Shown here in pieces: positions 35,059-43,205 of a stretch of DNA of 64,000 bases. Numbering within the stretch: position 1 is the stretch's first letter; each line of letters starts with the position of its first letter. The translations under genes and the position numbers were made by a program. This DNA is from Parapontixanthobacter aurantiacus. GTDB lineage: Bacteria; Pseudomonadota; Alphaproteobacteria; Sphingomonadales; Sphingomonadaceae. The stretch spans positions 390,001-454,000 of the forward strand of contig NZ_WTYW01000001.1 of the NCBI RefSeq assembly GCF_009827635.1, in the 5' to 3' direction. The notes below the pieces were generated by a model. That model did not search any database and had not been told where the DNA came from. It worked only from the letters and a program-made list of their open reading frames with translations.

Positions 35059-36588
35059 CTAGAGGCAAGCTTCCAGGTAGGTTTGATCGAAGCCGAACTG
35101 GCGTGCCTTTTCGAGCGTGTAGGGGCGCAAGCCGGAAGCACGGAATTCGCCGAGGATCTTTCCGTCTTCGCTTTCGTCGAGATATTCGAACTTGAACAGT
35201 TCTTGCGTCACGATGACATCGCCCTCCATCCCGATAACTTCGGTGATGTTGGTCGTCCGGCGTGAACCATCACGCAGGCGCTTCACCTGAACGATGAGAT
35301 CGACCGATTCCGCGATTTGGCGGCTGATGGCTTCCTTCGGGATCTTGATGTCGCCCATCAAAATCATGTTTTCCATACGGCCCAGACATTCGCGCGGGCT
35401 GTTGGCGTGGAGCGTACACATCGAGCCATCGTGGCCGGTGTTCATTGCGGCGAGAAGGTCGAAGCATTCTGCGCCACGAATTTCGCCAAGAATGATACGG
35501 TCAGGACGCATACGCAGCGCGTTCTTGACGAGATCGCCGATGGTGATGGCGCCTTGGCCTTCGAGGTTAGGCGGGCGCGTTTCCAAGGGCAGCCAGTGCG
35601 GCTGTTGCAAGCGAAGTTCGGCCGCGTCCTCGATCGTCAGGACGCGCTCGCCAGGATCGATCATCTTAGACAAAGCGTTCAGCATCGTCGTTTTGCCCGA
35701 ACCCGTACCGCCGGAGATCACGATATTCATCCGGCACGCGCCAGCAATCTTCAGGGCGGTCGCCATCTTCTCACTCATCGAACCAAAATTCTTGAGCATG
35801 TCGATGGTAATCGGCTTTTCCGAGAACTTACGGATCGAGATCGCCGTGCCTTTTAGGCTCAGCGGCGGAACGATGACGTTGACGCGCGAACCGTCCTTCA
35901 GGCGGGCGTCGGCGAGCGGTGTGGTCTGGTCGACGCGGCGGCCGACCTGATTGACGATCCGCTGAGCGATCTGAAAGAGATGCTGCTCGTCGCGAAACCG
36001 GATCGGCGCAAGTTGCAGCTTGCCCTTCTTCTCGATGTAGGTTTGCTCAGGACCGTTGATCATGATGTCCGACACGTCGGCATCGTTCAGCAATTCTTCC
36101 AACGGACCAAAGCCGAGCAACTCGTCGATCAGAACCTTCTCAAGAGCGAACTGTTCGCGCCGGTTCAGCGTGACTTTCAATTCCGCCAGAACTTCCATAA
36201 TGATCGGGCGAAATTCCTCGGACAGTTCGTCCTTAGTGAGCGTCGCAGCTGCTTCGGGATCGACGCGTTCGAGAAGGCGAGGAAGAACTTGTTCCTTGAT
36301 GTTGTGAACGCTGGCCTCGAACCCGGTCGCTTCGGCAGGACCTTCGACGACCGCGTTTGCGCGATCGGTCAGACGCGCCATCGGATCGAGCGGATCGCTC
36401 GTGGAACTTGATGGAGCCGCAGGTGCACGTTCCTTAGCCTCGTCATCGGGCAGGGGCGGAAACTGACTGTCGGCACGCTTTCCAGGATGCGGCGCATCGC
36501 CGCCATGCATGGCCTTCGCGACACCGAAAGTAGGGCGTGCGCCAGGCTTCATCCCGCCAGCCCCGTTTTTCCGTCCGAATGCACTCAT
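35059..36588 (-). CDS. cpaF: CpaF-type secretion ATPase
   Basis: A 509-residue type II/IV secretion ATPase of the TadA/CpaF group that powers assembly of Flp (tight-adherence) pili. Walker A is GGTGSGKTTML; the Asp box and Walker B occur in MRPDRIILGEIRGAECFDL, and the His box in GSMCTLHANSPRECL. A disordered Pro/Ala-rich N-terminal ~90 residues precede the conserved part. No other cpa or tad gene (cpaB, C, E, tadB, tadC, pilin) is in the window, so the gene is separated from any pilus cluster here. Confidence 0.9.
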   Translation of the reverse strand: MSAFGRKNGAGGMKPGARPTFGVAKAMHGGDAPHPGKRADSQFPPLPDDEAKERAPAAPSSSTSDPLDPMARLTDRANAVVEGPAEATGFEASVHNIKEQVLPRLLERVDPEAAATLTKDELSEEFRPIIMEVLAELKVTLNRREQFALEKVLIDELLGFGPLEELLNDADVSDIMINGPEQTYIEKKGKLQLAPIRFRDEQHLFQIAQRIVNQVGRRVDQTTPLADARLKDGSRVNVIVPPLSLKGTAISIRKFSEKPITIDMLKNFGSMSEKMATALKIAGACRMNIVISGGTGSGKTTMLNALSKMIDPGERVLTIEDAAELRLQQPHWLPLETRPPNLEGQGAITIGDLVKNALRMRPDRIILGEIRGAECFDLLAAMNTGHDGSMCTLHANSPRECLGRMENMILMGDIKIPKEAISRQIAESVDLIVQVKRLRDGSRRTTNITEVIGMEGDVIVTQELFKFEYLDESEDGKILGEFRASGLRPYTLEKARQFGFDQTYLEACL

Positions 36589-36683
36589 GCCGAAAAATCC
36601 CTCATATTATTTCTTGCCTCGTTCCGATCGTCAGCCGGCCCGGCGGCGAATGTGGTGAATAATTTGGAAACCTTAAATTTTCC

Positions 36684-37700
36684 CTATGCGGCCCCGGCGT
36701 TCTCGGGGACGGGAGCGGGCTGGCCTACGTCATTCTGTTCGATGAGAGTCGACGTGCTGGCGGAAGCTTCCTCGCCGGCGAATCTACGGGCCAGATAAAG
36801 CGCCAGCAGCGCGCAACCGATGCCGACCGGCAAATCGATCACATAATGCCATCGATTGGCGACCGCATCGATGGTGATGAAGAGGAACAACGGCGTAAGG
36901 AGGCCCGTGAGAACCGGAGAACGCTTTGCCGCGAACATGAGGAAGAGAAACGACGCCCCCGTATGTAACGAGGGCATGGCGGCCAAGCCAACCGTCAGTT
37001 GGCGACCGCCCTGGTCAGCCAGCCAGGCAGCGCCCCCTGCGACGTTCGCTTCCCACGAGCCGAGCATTCCGCGCTGTGCATCGGTAGATAGCGGTTCGAC
37101 GCCGACTTCGTACAGAAACGGTCCGAGAGCGGGCGTCAGCAAATATCCGATCGATCCTAGAATTTGGAGGCAGATAATCGCGACCATCAACTCGCGGAAG
37201 TCTTCGGAGCGGCGAAACGAGACGAAGATGAAGACGAGATAGAACATGGCAATGAAGCCGATCATGTAGAAGTTGCCGTCGAGAGCTATCACGCTGTCGA
37301 GGGCCGATCTGATCGCCATCGCTGCATCGACCACGGGTCTGACAGCCTCGTCGGTCCGCCAGAAGAAATCGTCCCATAAAGCCCCGTTGAGGTGGGGAAT
37401 CCAAAGCTTGAGATTAAAATGGCAGACGAGAACGAGCGCGTATGCAGGAAGAGCAGTGAAAAAGACGCTGCTTACCTTGCGCTCGGGAGAAAACATGATG
37501 GTCACGCCCCAGATCGCAATTGCGATCAACGGGTATAGATAATGGATTCCCACGAAAGAGGCGCGTTCGCTGTTCGGCAAGCTGAACGGTAAGCCGGACA
37601 GCAGGCCGACTGCCAAGGTGACCGTCAGAAACGCCAAGGCCAGAACGACCTCGACGGGCAGTTCGAACCGCAACCATGTCGGCTTCTGCGACTGTGTCAT
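36684..37700 (-). CDS. PAP2-superfamily membrane protein (AUR1-like)
   Basis: A 338-residue multi-spanning membrane protein. The phosphatase-type motifs are AAMPSLHTGASFLF and RWHYVIDLPVG, placed in the order seen in the inositol-phosphotransferase AUR1/Ipt1-like subgroup. Members transfer or remove phosphate head groups of lipids. Sphingomonads make sphingolipids, so a lipid role is plausible but inferred. The ATG at 37700 gives MTQSQKPTWLRFEL. The C-terminal tail is Ser/Pro-rich and cytoplasmic. Confidence 0.8.
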   Translation of the reverse strand: MTQSQKPTWLRFELPVEVVLALAFLTVTLAVGLLSGLPFSLPNSERASFVGIHYLYPLIAIAIWGVTIMFSPERKVSSVFFTALPAYALVLVCHFNLKLWIPHLNGALWDDFFWRTDEAVRPVVDAAMAIRSALDSVIALDGNFYMIGFIAMFYLVFIFVSFRRSEDFRELMVAIICLQILGSIGYLLTPALGPFLYEVGVEPLSTDAQRGMLGSWEANVAGGAAWLADQGGRQLTVGLAAMPSLHTGASFLFLMFAAKRSPVLTGLLTPLFLFITIDAVANRWHYVIDLPVGIGCALLALYLARRFAGEEASASTSTLIEQNDVGQPAPVPENAGAA

Positions 37701-37875
37701 GCTTATAAGGTTCCCAATCCCCTGATGACACGGGAATGGGCACTTTTGGTTAACATTGCGATAACGCAACGGAGATACGGAACAACGATTGATTGCCGGG
37801 AATTAGCGCCTAGGACATTCGCATTCCCTCATCGTGCCGGATTCGCTCCCGCAAACCAGAAGGACCCTTACGCAT

Positions 37876-39711
37876 ATGTGCGGAATTATCGGTATTGTCG
37901 GAATGGCGCCGGTCGCAGATCGCCTCGTCGACGGTCTCAAGCGCATGGAATACCGAGGTTATGACAGTGCGGGCATTTGCACGATAAACGACGGCCAACT
38001 CGTTCGGCGGCGCGCTGAAGGCAAGCTAGCCAACCTCGTCGAGGAACTGCGACAAAATCCGGCGGAGGGCGACATCGGTATCGCTCATACGCGGTGGGCG
38101 ACGCATGGTGCTCCGACAGCACGCAACGCCCATCCACACGCTACGGAACATCTCGCGCTCGTCCACAACGGGATTATCGAAAATTTCAGGGAACTGCGAG
38201 CGGAACTGACCGCCGACGGGAGAACTCTCGAAAGCGAAACGGATAGCGAGGTAGTCGCTCATCTCGTATCTCGTGAGATCGAAAACGGGGCAAGCCCGGT
38301 CGAAGCGGTCACCGCCACCTTGCCGCGCCTTCGTGGTGCTTTCGCGATAGCCATCGCATTCAAGGACTACCCGGATATGCTTATCGGTGCACGTCGGGGC
38401 TCGCCGCTCGTTATCGGCTACGGAACATCGAGCGCAGATGGCGAAATGTATCTCGGATCGGATGCACTCGCGCTTGCCCCGCTTACCCAGCAGATCAGCT
38501 ATCTCGAAGAGGGCGACTGGACGATCATCTCCCGTGATGGCGCGCAAATCTTCGATGAAAATAACAATGAAGTGACGCGCGAAGTCCGCCCTTCTGGCGC
38601 TTCGGCGACCGCCATCGAGAAAGGCAACTACCGGCACTTCATGCAGAAGGAGATATTCGAACAGCCGACGGTCGTTGCGCAAACCCTGCAGAGCTATTTG
38701 CGCCAGGCAGACAATTCCATCGCGCTTCCCCAGTTTGACTTCGATTTGTCGCGTGTCCGCCGCGTCACGATCGTGGCATGCGGGACATCGTATTATGCCG
38801 CGATGGTCGCGAAATACTGGTTCGAACAGTTTGCACGCATCCCGGTCGATCTCGATGTCGCGAGCGAATTCCGCTATCGCGAGCCCGTGCTGGAGGACGG
38901 AGGGCTCGCACTCTTCATCTCGCAGAGCGGGGAAACGGCAGATACACTGGCTGCCCTCCGCCACTGCAAGGAACAGGGTCAGACGATCGGCGTCGTCGTA
39001 AACGTTCCGACCAGCACGATGGCACGCGAGGCCGACCTCCTTCTGCCGACGCATGCCGGCCCGGAAATCGGTGTAGCGTCGACCAAGGCGTTCACCTGTC
39101 AGCTTGCAGTTCTGTCTGCGCTCGCCGCGCATATGGCGGTGCTGAAGGGCCTCATGTCGCCAGAAGAGGAACAGCGCGTCGTCGAGCATCTTCTCGAAGT
39201 CCCCGCTTGTTTGAACTCCGCGCTTGATAGAGACGAAGAGATTGCCGGTATGGCTCACCTTATCGCACCAGCGAGGGATGTGCTCTATCTGGGCCGGGGG
39301 CCGGACTTCCCCCTCGCGATGGAAGGGGCATTGAAGCTGAAGGAGATCAGCTACATCCATGCCGAGGGCTATGCCAGCGGAGAGATGAAGCATGGGCCGA
39401 TCGCTTTGATCGACGAGCACGTGCCCGTGGTCGTTTTGGCACCTTCGGGACCGCTTTTCGAGAAGACGGTCTCCAACATGGAAGAGGTGCGAGCACGAGG
39501 AGGAAAGATCGTGCTTATCTCCGATCGCGAAGGCATTGCAGAAGCGGGTGAAGGATGCATGGCGACTATCGAGATGCCCCGCGTCCATCCTTTGATTGCG
39601 CCTATCGTCTACGCCATTCCGGTCCAGCTGCTGGCGTATCATACTGCTTGCCTGAAAGGCACCGACGTCGACCAACCGCGCAATTTGGCGAAGTCCGTAA
39701 CAGTCGAGTGA
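37876..39711 (+). CDS. glmS: Glutamine-fructose-6-phosphate aminotransferase (isomerizing)
   Basis: A 611-residue GlmS, making glucosamine-6-phosphate for peptidoglycan and LPS. The nucleophile Cys is residue 2 (MCGIIGIVG), followed by the glutaminase motifs RMEYRGYDSAG and TRWATHGAPTARNAHPH. Two SIS sugar-isomerase domains follow (IVACGTSYYAA; LGRGPDFPLAMEGALKLKE), and the C terminus ends DVDQPRNLAKSVTVE as usual. The ATG at 37876 must be the start because the Cys has to become N-terminal. Confidence 0.96.
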   Translation: MCGIIGIVGMAPVADRLVDGLKRMEYRGYDSAGICTINDGQLVRRRAEGKLANLVEELRQNPAEGDIGIAHTRWATHGAPTARNAHPHATEHLALVHNGIIENFRELRAELTADGRTLESETDSEVVAHLVSREIENGASPVEAVTATLPRLRGAFAIAIAFKDYPDMLIGARRGSPLVIGYGTSSADGEMYLGSDALALAPLTQQISYLEEGDWTIISRDGAQIFDENNNEVTREVRPSGASATAIEKGNYRHFMQKEIFEQPTVVAQTLQSYLRQADNSIALPQFDFDLSRVRRVTIVACGTSYYAAMVAKYWFEQFARIPVDLDVASEFRYREPVLEDGGLALFISQSGETADTLAALRHCKEQGQTIGVVVNVPTSTMAREADLLLPTHAGPEIGVASTKAFTCQLAVLSALAAHMAVLKGLMSPEEEQRVVEHLLEVPACLNSALDRDEEIAGMAHLIAPARDVLYLGRGPDFPLAMEGALKLKEISYIHAEGYASGEMKHGPIALIDEHVPVVVLAPSGPLFEKTVSNMEEVRARGGKIVLISDREGIAEAGEGCMATIEMPRVHPLIAPIVYAIPVQLLAYHTACLKGTDVDQPRNLAKSVTVE

Positions 39712-39830
39712 AAGGCGAACGAAATAAAGACGATTACCTTTTCAACAAAATGAGTAATTAACTGCATTTTTACTTTCATTGCGACCGATGGTTTACGGCT
39801 ACGTAACATTTGGTCTTTATCCCCGCGCGG

Positions 39831-42182
39831 GTGAAAAGCGAAAGTGCCTCCACTTCTGACAAAGGTAAAGCCCTCTCCGTAAGGGCGATATTGGGCTTCG
39901 ATCGCGCCGGATCGGAGCAGTGGCGGCAATTACGGGCGTTCCAATACGCCGACGCCAAGACCTTTTCGTATAGAAGACTTGCCGGTCATGCGTTTGCCGC
40001 AACCCTTTTGCTCGTGCTGATCTGGCCATCGGTTTCATTCGTCAGCTACGCAGGATGGCTCGCCGCTCTGGCAGGCGCGGTTTGTGCAAGCATCAGGTTC
40101 GAACGTTCGCTCGGAGATGTCGACCGCCGTCCGATGCTTCGAACTGAACTGTTTCAATTTGCGGGAATGCTCGCGCTTATCGGTAGCCTATGGGCATTGC
40201 CCGCCGTTTATTTCTCGCTTCAAGCCGATCTGATCGGTCTTTATGCGACATGGTCGATCATCATTCTTGCCGTGACGGTTTCCTGTTTAGGCCTCGGTAA
40301 TTCACCCCTTTCTACGATCGTTTTCACGCTCTTCAGTTGTGCTGGCGTAATTTTCGGCTTCCTGGTTCTAGACCAATTCCTTTATGCGACGATTACCGCG
40401 GCTTACGTCGTAATCGTATGTAGCGGCACGATCGCGAAGTCGCGCTTGCACCTTGCATCCAAGATTGCGGAAGCAGGAGTCGCCGAGAAGGATCAGGTCG
40501 TCTCGCTCCTTCTGCGCGAATTTGAAGAACATGGGGCCGACTGGCTTTGGCAAATCGACAGCTCGCGCCGATTGCGGAGCGTTTCGCCGAGGTTTGCCTA
40601 TGCGATCGGACGCGATCCGGCAGAAGCGAACGGTCTGGCCTTCATCGAAACGCTTGCGGGGAAGAATTGGGGCAAGGACAATCTATGCAAGAGCTTGGCT
40701 GAACTGGCCGACAAGCTGAAACGTCGGGAGAGTTTCGCCGAACTGGTCGTTCAGGTCGACGTGCAGGGCCGCAAGCGGTGGTGGGAACTATCGGGCACCC
40801 CGATCCTCGATGATCGCGGCAACTTCACGGGGTTCCGCGGTGTCGGTTCGGACGTCACCGAAGAGCGGGAATCGTCCGAAAAGATCGCCTACCTCGCTCG
40901 GTACGATACGCTGACAAGTCTTCCGAACCGTCTGCTGGTCAACGAGACGCTGGCAGACGCCTTGAAATTCGCAGAGCAATGGAAGTCACGCTGTGCGTTC
41001 CTGATGCTCGACCTCGATCGGTTCAAGGCCGTCAACGATACGCTCGGACACCAAGTGGGTGACAAGTTGCTGGCGCAAGTCGCGGAACGTCTGAACGCCT
41101 TAATGGGCGAGCGCGACATGTGCGGCCGCTTGGGTGGAGACGAGTTCGGGGTCGTCATTCTCGAAAATGCGAATACGCAATACGTCAAGAAGCTCGCGAA
41201 GAGCATCATCGAAAGCATTTCAGCCCCTTACATCGTCGATGATCATACGCTGCATGTCGGCACAAGTGTCGGCTCCGCTGTAGGGCCACGCGATGGCAAG
41301 ACAGTCGAGGAACTGATGCGCAGCGCAGACCTCGCTCTCTATCAGGCTAAAGACCTCGGGGGCGGGGAACATTGCTCGTTCGAGGCTTCGCTGCATGCTT
41401 TAGCCGAAGAGCAGCGGCAACTCGAAGCATCGCTGCGCAATGCGATCGGTAATGATGAACTTGAACTGCTCTATCAACCGGTCGTCGATGCGAACTTCGA
41501 GAAAGTGGTGAGTTTCGAAGCGCTTCTTCGGTGGAACAGCAAATTGCATGGGGTCATCAGTCCCGCGAAATTCATTCCCATGGCCGAGGAAACTCGCATG
41601 ATCCTGCCGATCGGCAAATGGGTGATGGAGCAGGCTTGTCGCAAGGCAACACAATGGCCTTCGCACGTCATGGTGAACGTAAACGTCGCTGCTGCCCAGC
41701 TACTCGAACCCGACTTCGCGGACATGGTCGCGGCAACATTGGACAAGGCCAATTTGGCTCCGCATCGGCTCGAAATCGAAGTCACCGAAAGCGTTTTTCT
41801 GAGCGATGCAGGCGTTGCCCGCGCAGCGCTCGAAAAAGTTCTCAATCTCGGCTGCAGTGTTGCGCTCGACGATTTCGGCACCGGTTACTCGTCGCTCGGA
41901 TACCTTAGAACTCTTCGATTTTCGACGATCAAGGTGGATCGTCTTTTCGTCCAGGGGGCTGCACAGGGCAATCGAGAGAGCCTCGCGATCATTCGCGCGG
42001 TCGTCGCCATGTCAGATAGTCTCGGCATGACGACAACGGCTGAGGGTGTCGAGAACGCCGACGAAGCAGCCCTCATCCGAAGCTTGGGCTGCACGAAAAT
42101 TCAGGGGTATTATTTCGGGCGACCCATGCAGGCGATCGAGGCAAGCGATTTGTTACGCCGCGAGACGTTGCGGCGGGCATAA
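39831..42182 (+). CDS. GGDEF-EAL cyclic-di-GMP enzyme with PAS and membrane region
   Basis: About 783 residues. Six or so membrane helices in the first ~210 residues, a PAS-like sensor around 240-340 (DWLWQIDSSRRLRSVSPRF, RWWELSGTPILDDRG), then GGDEF (RLGGDEFGV intact) and EAL (SFEALLRW, LDDFGTGYSSLGYL intact) domains. Both cyclase and phosphodiesterase motifs are present, so net activity on c-di-GMP cannot be judged. The start is uncertain: GTG 39831 is used, TTG 39810 is possible. The gene is alone. Confidence 0.88.
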   Translation: MKSESASTSDKGKALSVRAILGFDRAGSEQWRQLRAFQYADAKTFSYRRLAGHAFAATLLLVLIWPSVSFVSYAGWLAALAGAVCASIRFERSLGDVDRRPMLRTELFQFAGMLALIGSLWALPAVYFSLQADLIGLYATWSIIILAVTVSCLGLGNSPLSTIVFTLFSCAGVIFGFLVLDQFLYATITAAYVVIVCSGTIAKSRLHLASKIAEAGVAEKDQVVSLLLREFEEHGADWLWQIDSSRRLRSVSPRFAYAIGRDPAEANGLAFIETLAGKNWGKDNLCKSLAELADKLKRRESFAELVVQVDVQGRKRWWELSGTPILDDRGNFTGFRGVGSDVTEERESSEKIAYLARYDTLTSLPNRLLVNETLADALKFAEQWKSRCAFLMLDLDRFKAVNDTLGHQVGDKLLAQVAERLNALMGERDMCGRLGGDEFGVVILENANTQYVKKLAKSIIESISAPYIVDDHTLHVGTSVGSAVGPRDGKTVEELMRSADLALYQAKDLGGGEHCSFEASLHALAEEQRQLEASLRNAIGNDELELLYQPVVDANFEKVVSFEALLRWNSKLHGVISPAKFIPMAEETRMILPIGKWVMEQACRKATQWPSHVMVNVNVAAAQLLEPDFADMVAATLDKANLAPHRLEIEVTESVFLSDAGVARAALEKVLNLGCSVALDDFGTGYSSLGYLRTLRFSTIKVDRLFVQGAAQGNRESLAIIRAVVAMSDSLGMTTTAEGVENADEAALIRSLGCTKIQGYYFGRPMQAIEASDLLRRETLRRA

Positions 42183-42209
42183 GGCGTCTTACGATCACGT
42201 CAGCTGCTG

Positions 42210-42881
42210 TCAGGCCGGTTCGAGGCTCTCGAGCAAGCTTTCAAAAATAGCCCGGCCATCGGTTCCGCCATGCGCCTGATCGATGGCCCGTTCGGGGTGT
42301 GGCATCATCCCCAACACATTGCCCTTTTCGCTGATCACGCCGGCGATGTCGTTGCGCGATCCATTTGGGTTTTCCGTGTAGCGGAAGACGATACGACCGT
42401 CCCCTTCGAGCTGCTCCAGTGTTTCGGGATCGGCGAAGTAATTGCCATCATGATGCGCGATCGGAATGCGAATTTCCTGCCCTTCGGCCATGGCCGAGGT
42501 GAAGCGCGTTCGGTTGTTCTCGACGCGTAGGCCGACGGTCCGGCAAATATAGTTCTGACTGGCATTGCGCATTAATGCTCCCGGCAGGAGACCGCTTTCG
42601 GCGAGCACCTGAAAGCCATTGCAAACACCGAGAACCGGGACGCCACGTTCTGCTGCCCGAACGACTTCCCGCATGATCGGGCTGTTGGCAGCCATGGCGC
42701 CAGCGCGCAGATAGTCGCCGTAGGAAAAACCGCCGGGAAGGGCGATAAGATCGAGCCCCTCAGGCAGGCTCGTATCGCGATGCCAGACCCTGGCGACCGA
42801 TGTACGCGACAGCTGTTCGAGTGCGACCACCATGTCCCTGTCGCAATTGGATCCCGGGAAGGTAATGACCGCTGAGCGCAT
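42210..42881 (-). CDS. purQ: Phosphoribosylformylglycinamidine synthase, glutaminase subunit
   Basis: A 223-residue PurQ, supplying ammonia to PurL in purine synthesis. It opens [17 protein letters not shown], with the catalytic Cys in GVCNGFQVL and the late His/Glu in [10 protein letters not shown]. An ATG two codons earlier (42887) overlaps the purS stop as ATGA and may be used instead. It follows purS immediately; purL is not in the window. Confidence 0.94.
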   Translation of the reverse strand: MRSAVITFPGSNCDRDMVVALEQLSRTSVARVWHRDTSLPEGLDLIALPGGFSYGDYLRAGAMAANSPIMREVVRAAERGVPVLGVCNGFQVLAESGLLPGALMRNASQNYICRTVGLRVENNRTRFTSAMAEGQEIRIPIAHHDGNYFADPETLEQLEGDGRIVFRYTENPNGSRNDIAGVISEKGNVLGMMPHPERAIDQAHGGTDGRAIFESLLESLEPA

Positions 42882-42883
42882 GG

Positions 42884-43120
42884 TCATTCGTCGCCTTTCT
42901 CGATGCGGTAGTTTTCGATGACCGTATTGGCGAGCAGGGTGCGGCACATCTCGTCGATGCGTTCGTCGCTCGTATCGGAAGCGACGTCCAGTTCGATGAT
43001 CCGTCCGATCCTGACATCTTTGACGCCTTCGAACCCAAGCCCTTCCAATGCGTGATGCACGGCGCGGCCCTGCGGATCGAGAACGCCGGGCTTGAGGCTG
43101 ACATGAATTCGGATTTTCAC
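42884..43120 (-). CDS. purS: Phosphoribosylformylglycinamidine synthase subunit PurS
   Basis: A 78-residue PurS, the small bridging subunit of the three-part PurSQL enzyme. It starts at GTG 43120 ([20 protein letters not shown]) and has the family pattern [19 protein letters not shown]. The longer open frame upstream overlaps the M16 gap without PurS-like sequence. It is coupled to purQ by stop-start overlap. Confidence 0.92.
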   Translation of the reverse strand: MKIRIHVSLKPGVLDPQGRAVHHALEGLGFEGVKDVRIGRIIELDVASDTSDERIDEMCRTLLANTVIENYRIEKGDE

Positions 43121-43205
43121 AGGTTGACGCCTTCGCTTGCTCTGAAAGGAACGACGCCCGCTATGCCTTTTGGTATTGGACCGTGCAAGGCGCTGTGGGT
43201 GGTTT

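Noticed and set aside
38026-39675. 549-codon open frame antisense to glmS
   Set aside because: Shadow of a fully motif-supported glmS gene.
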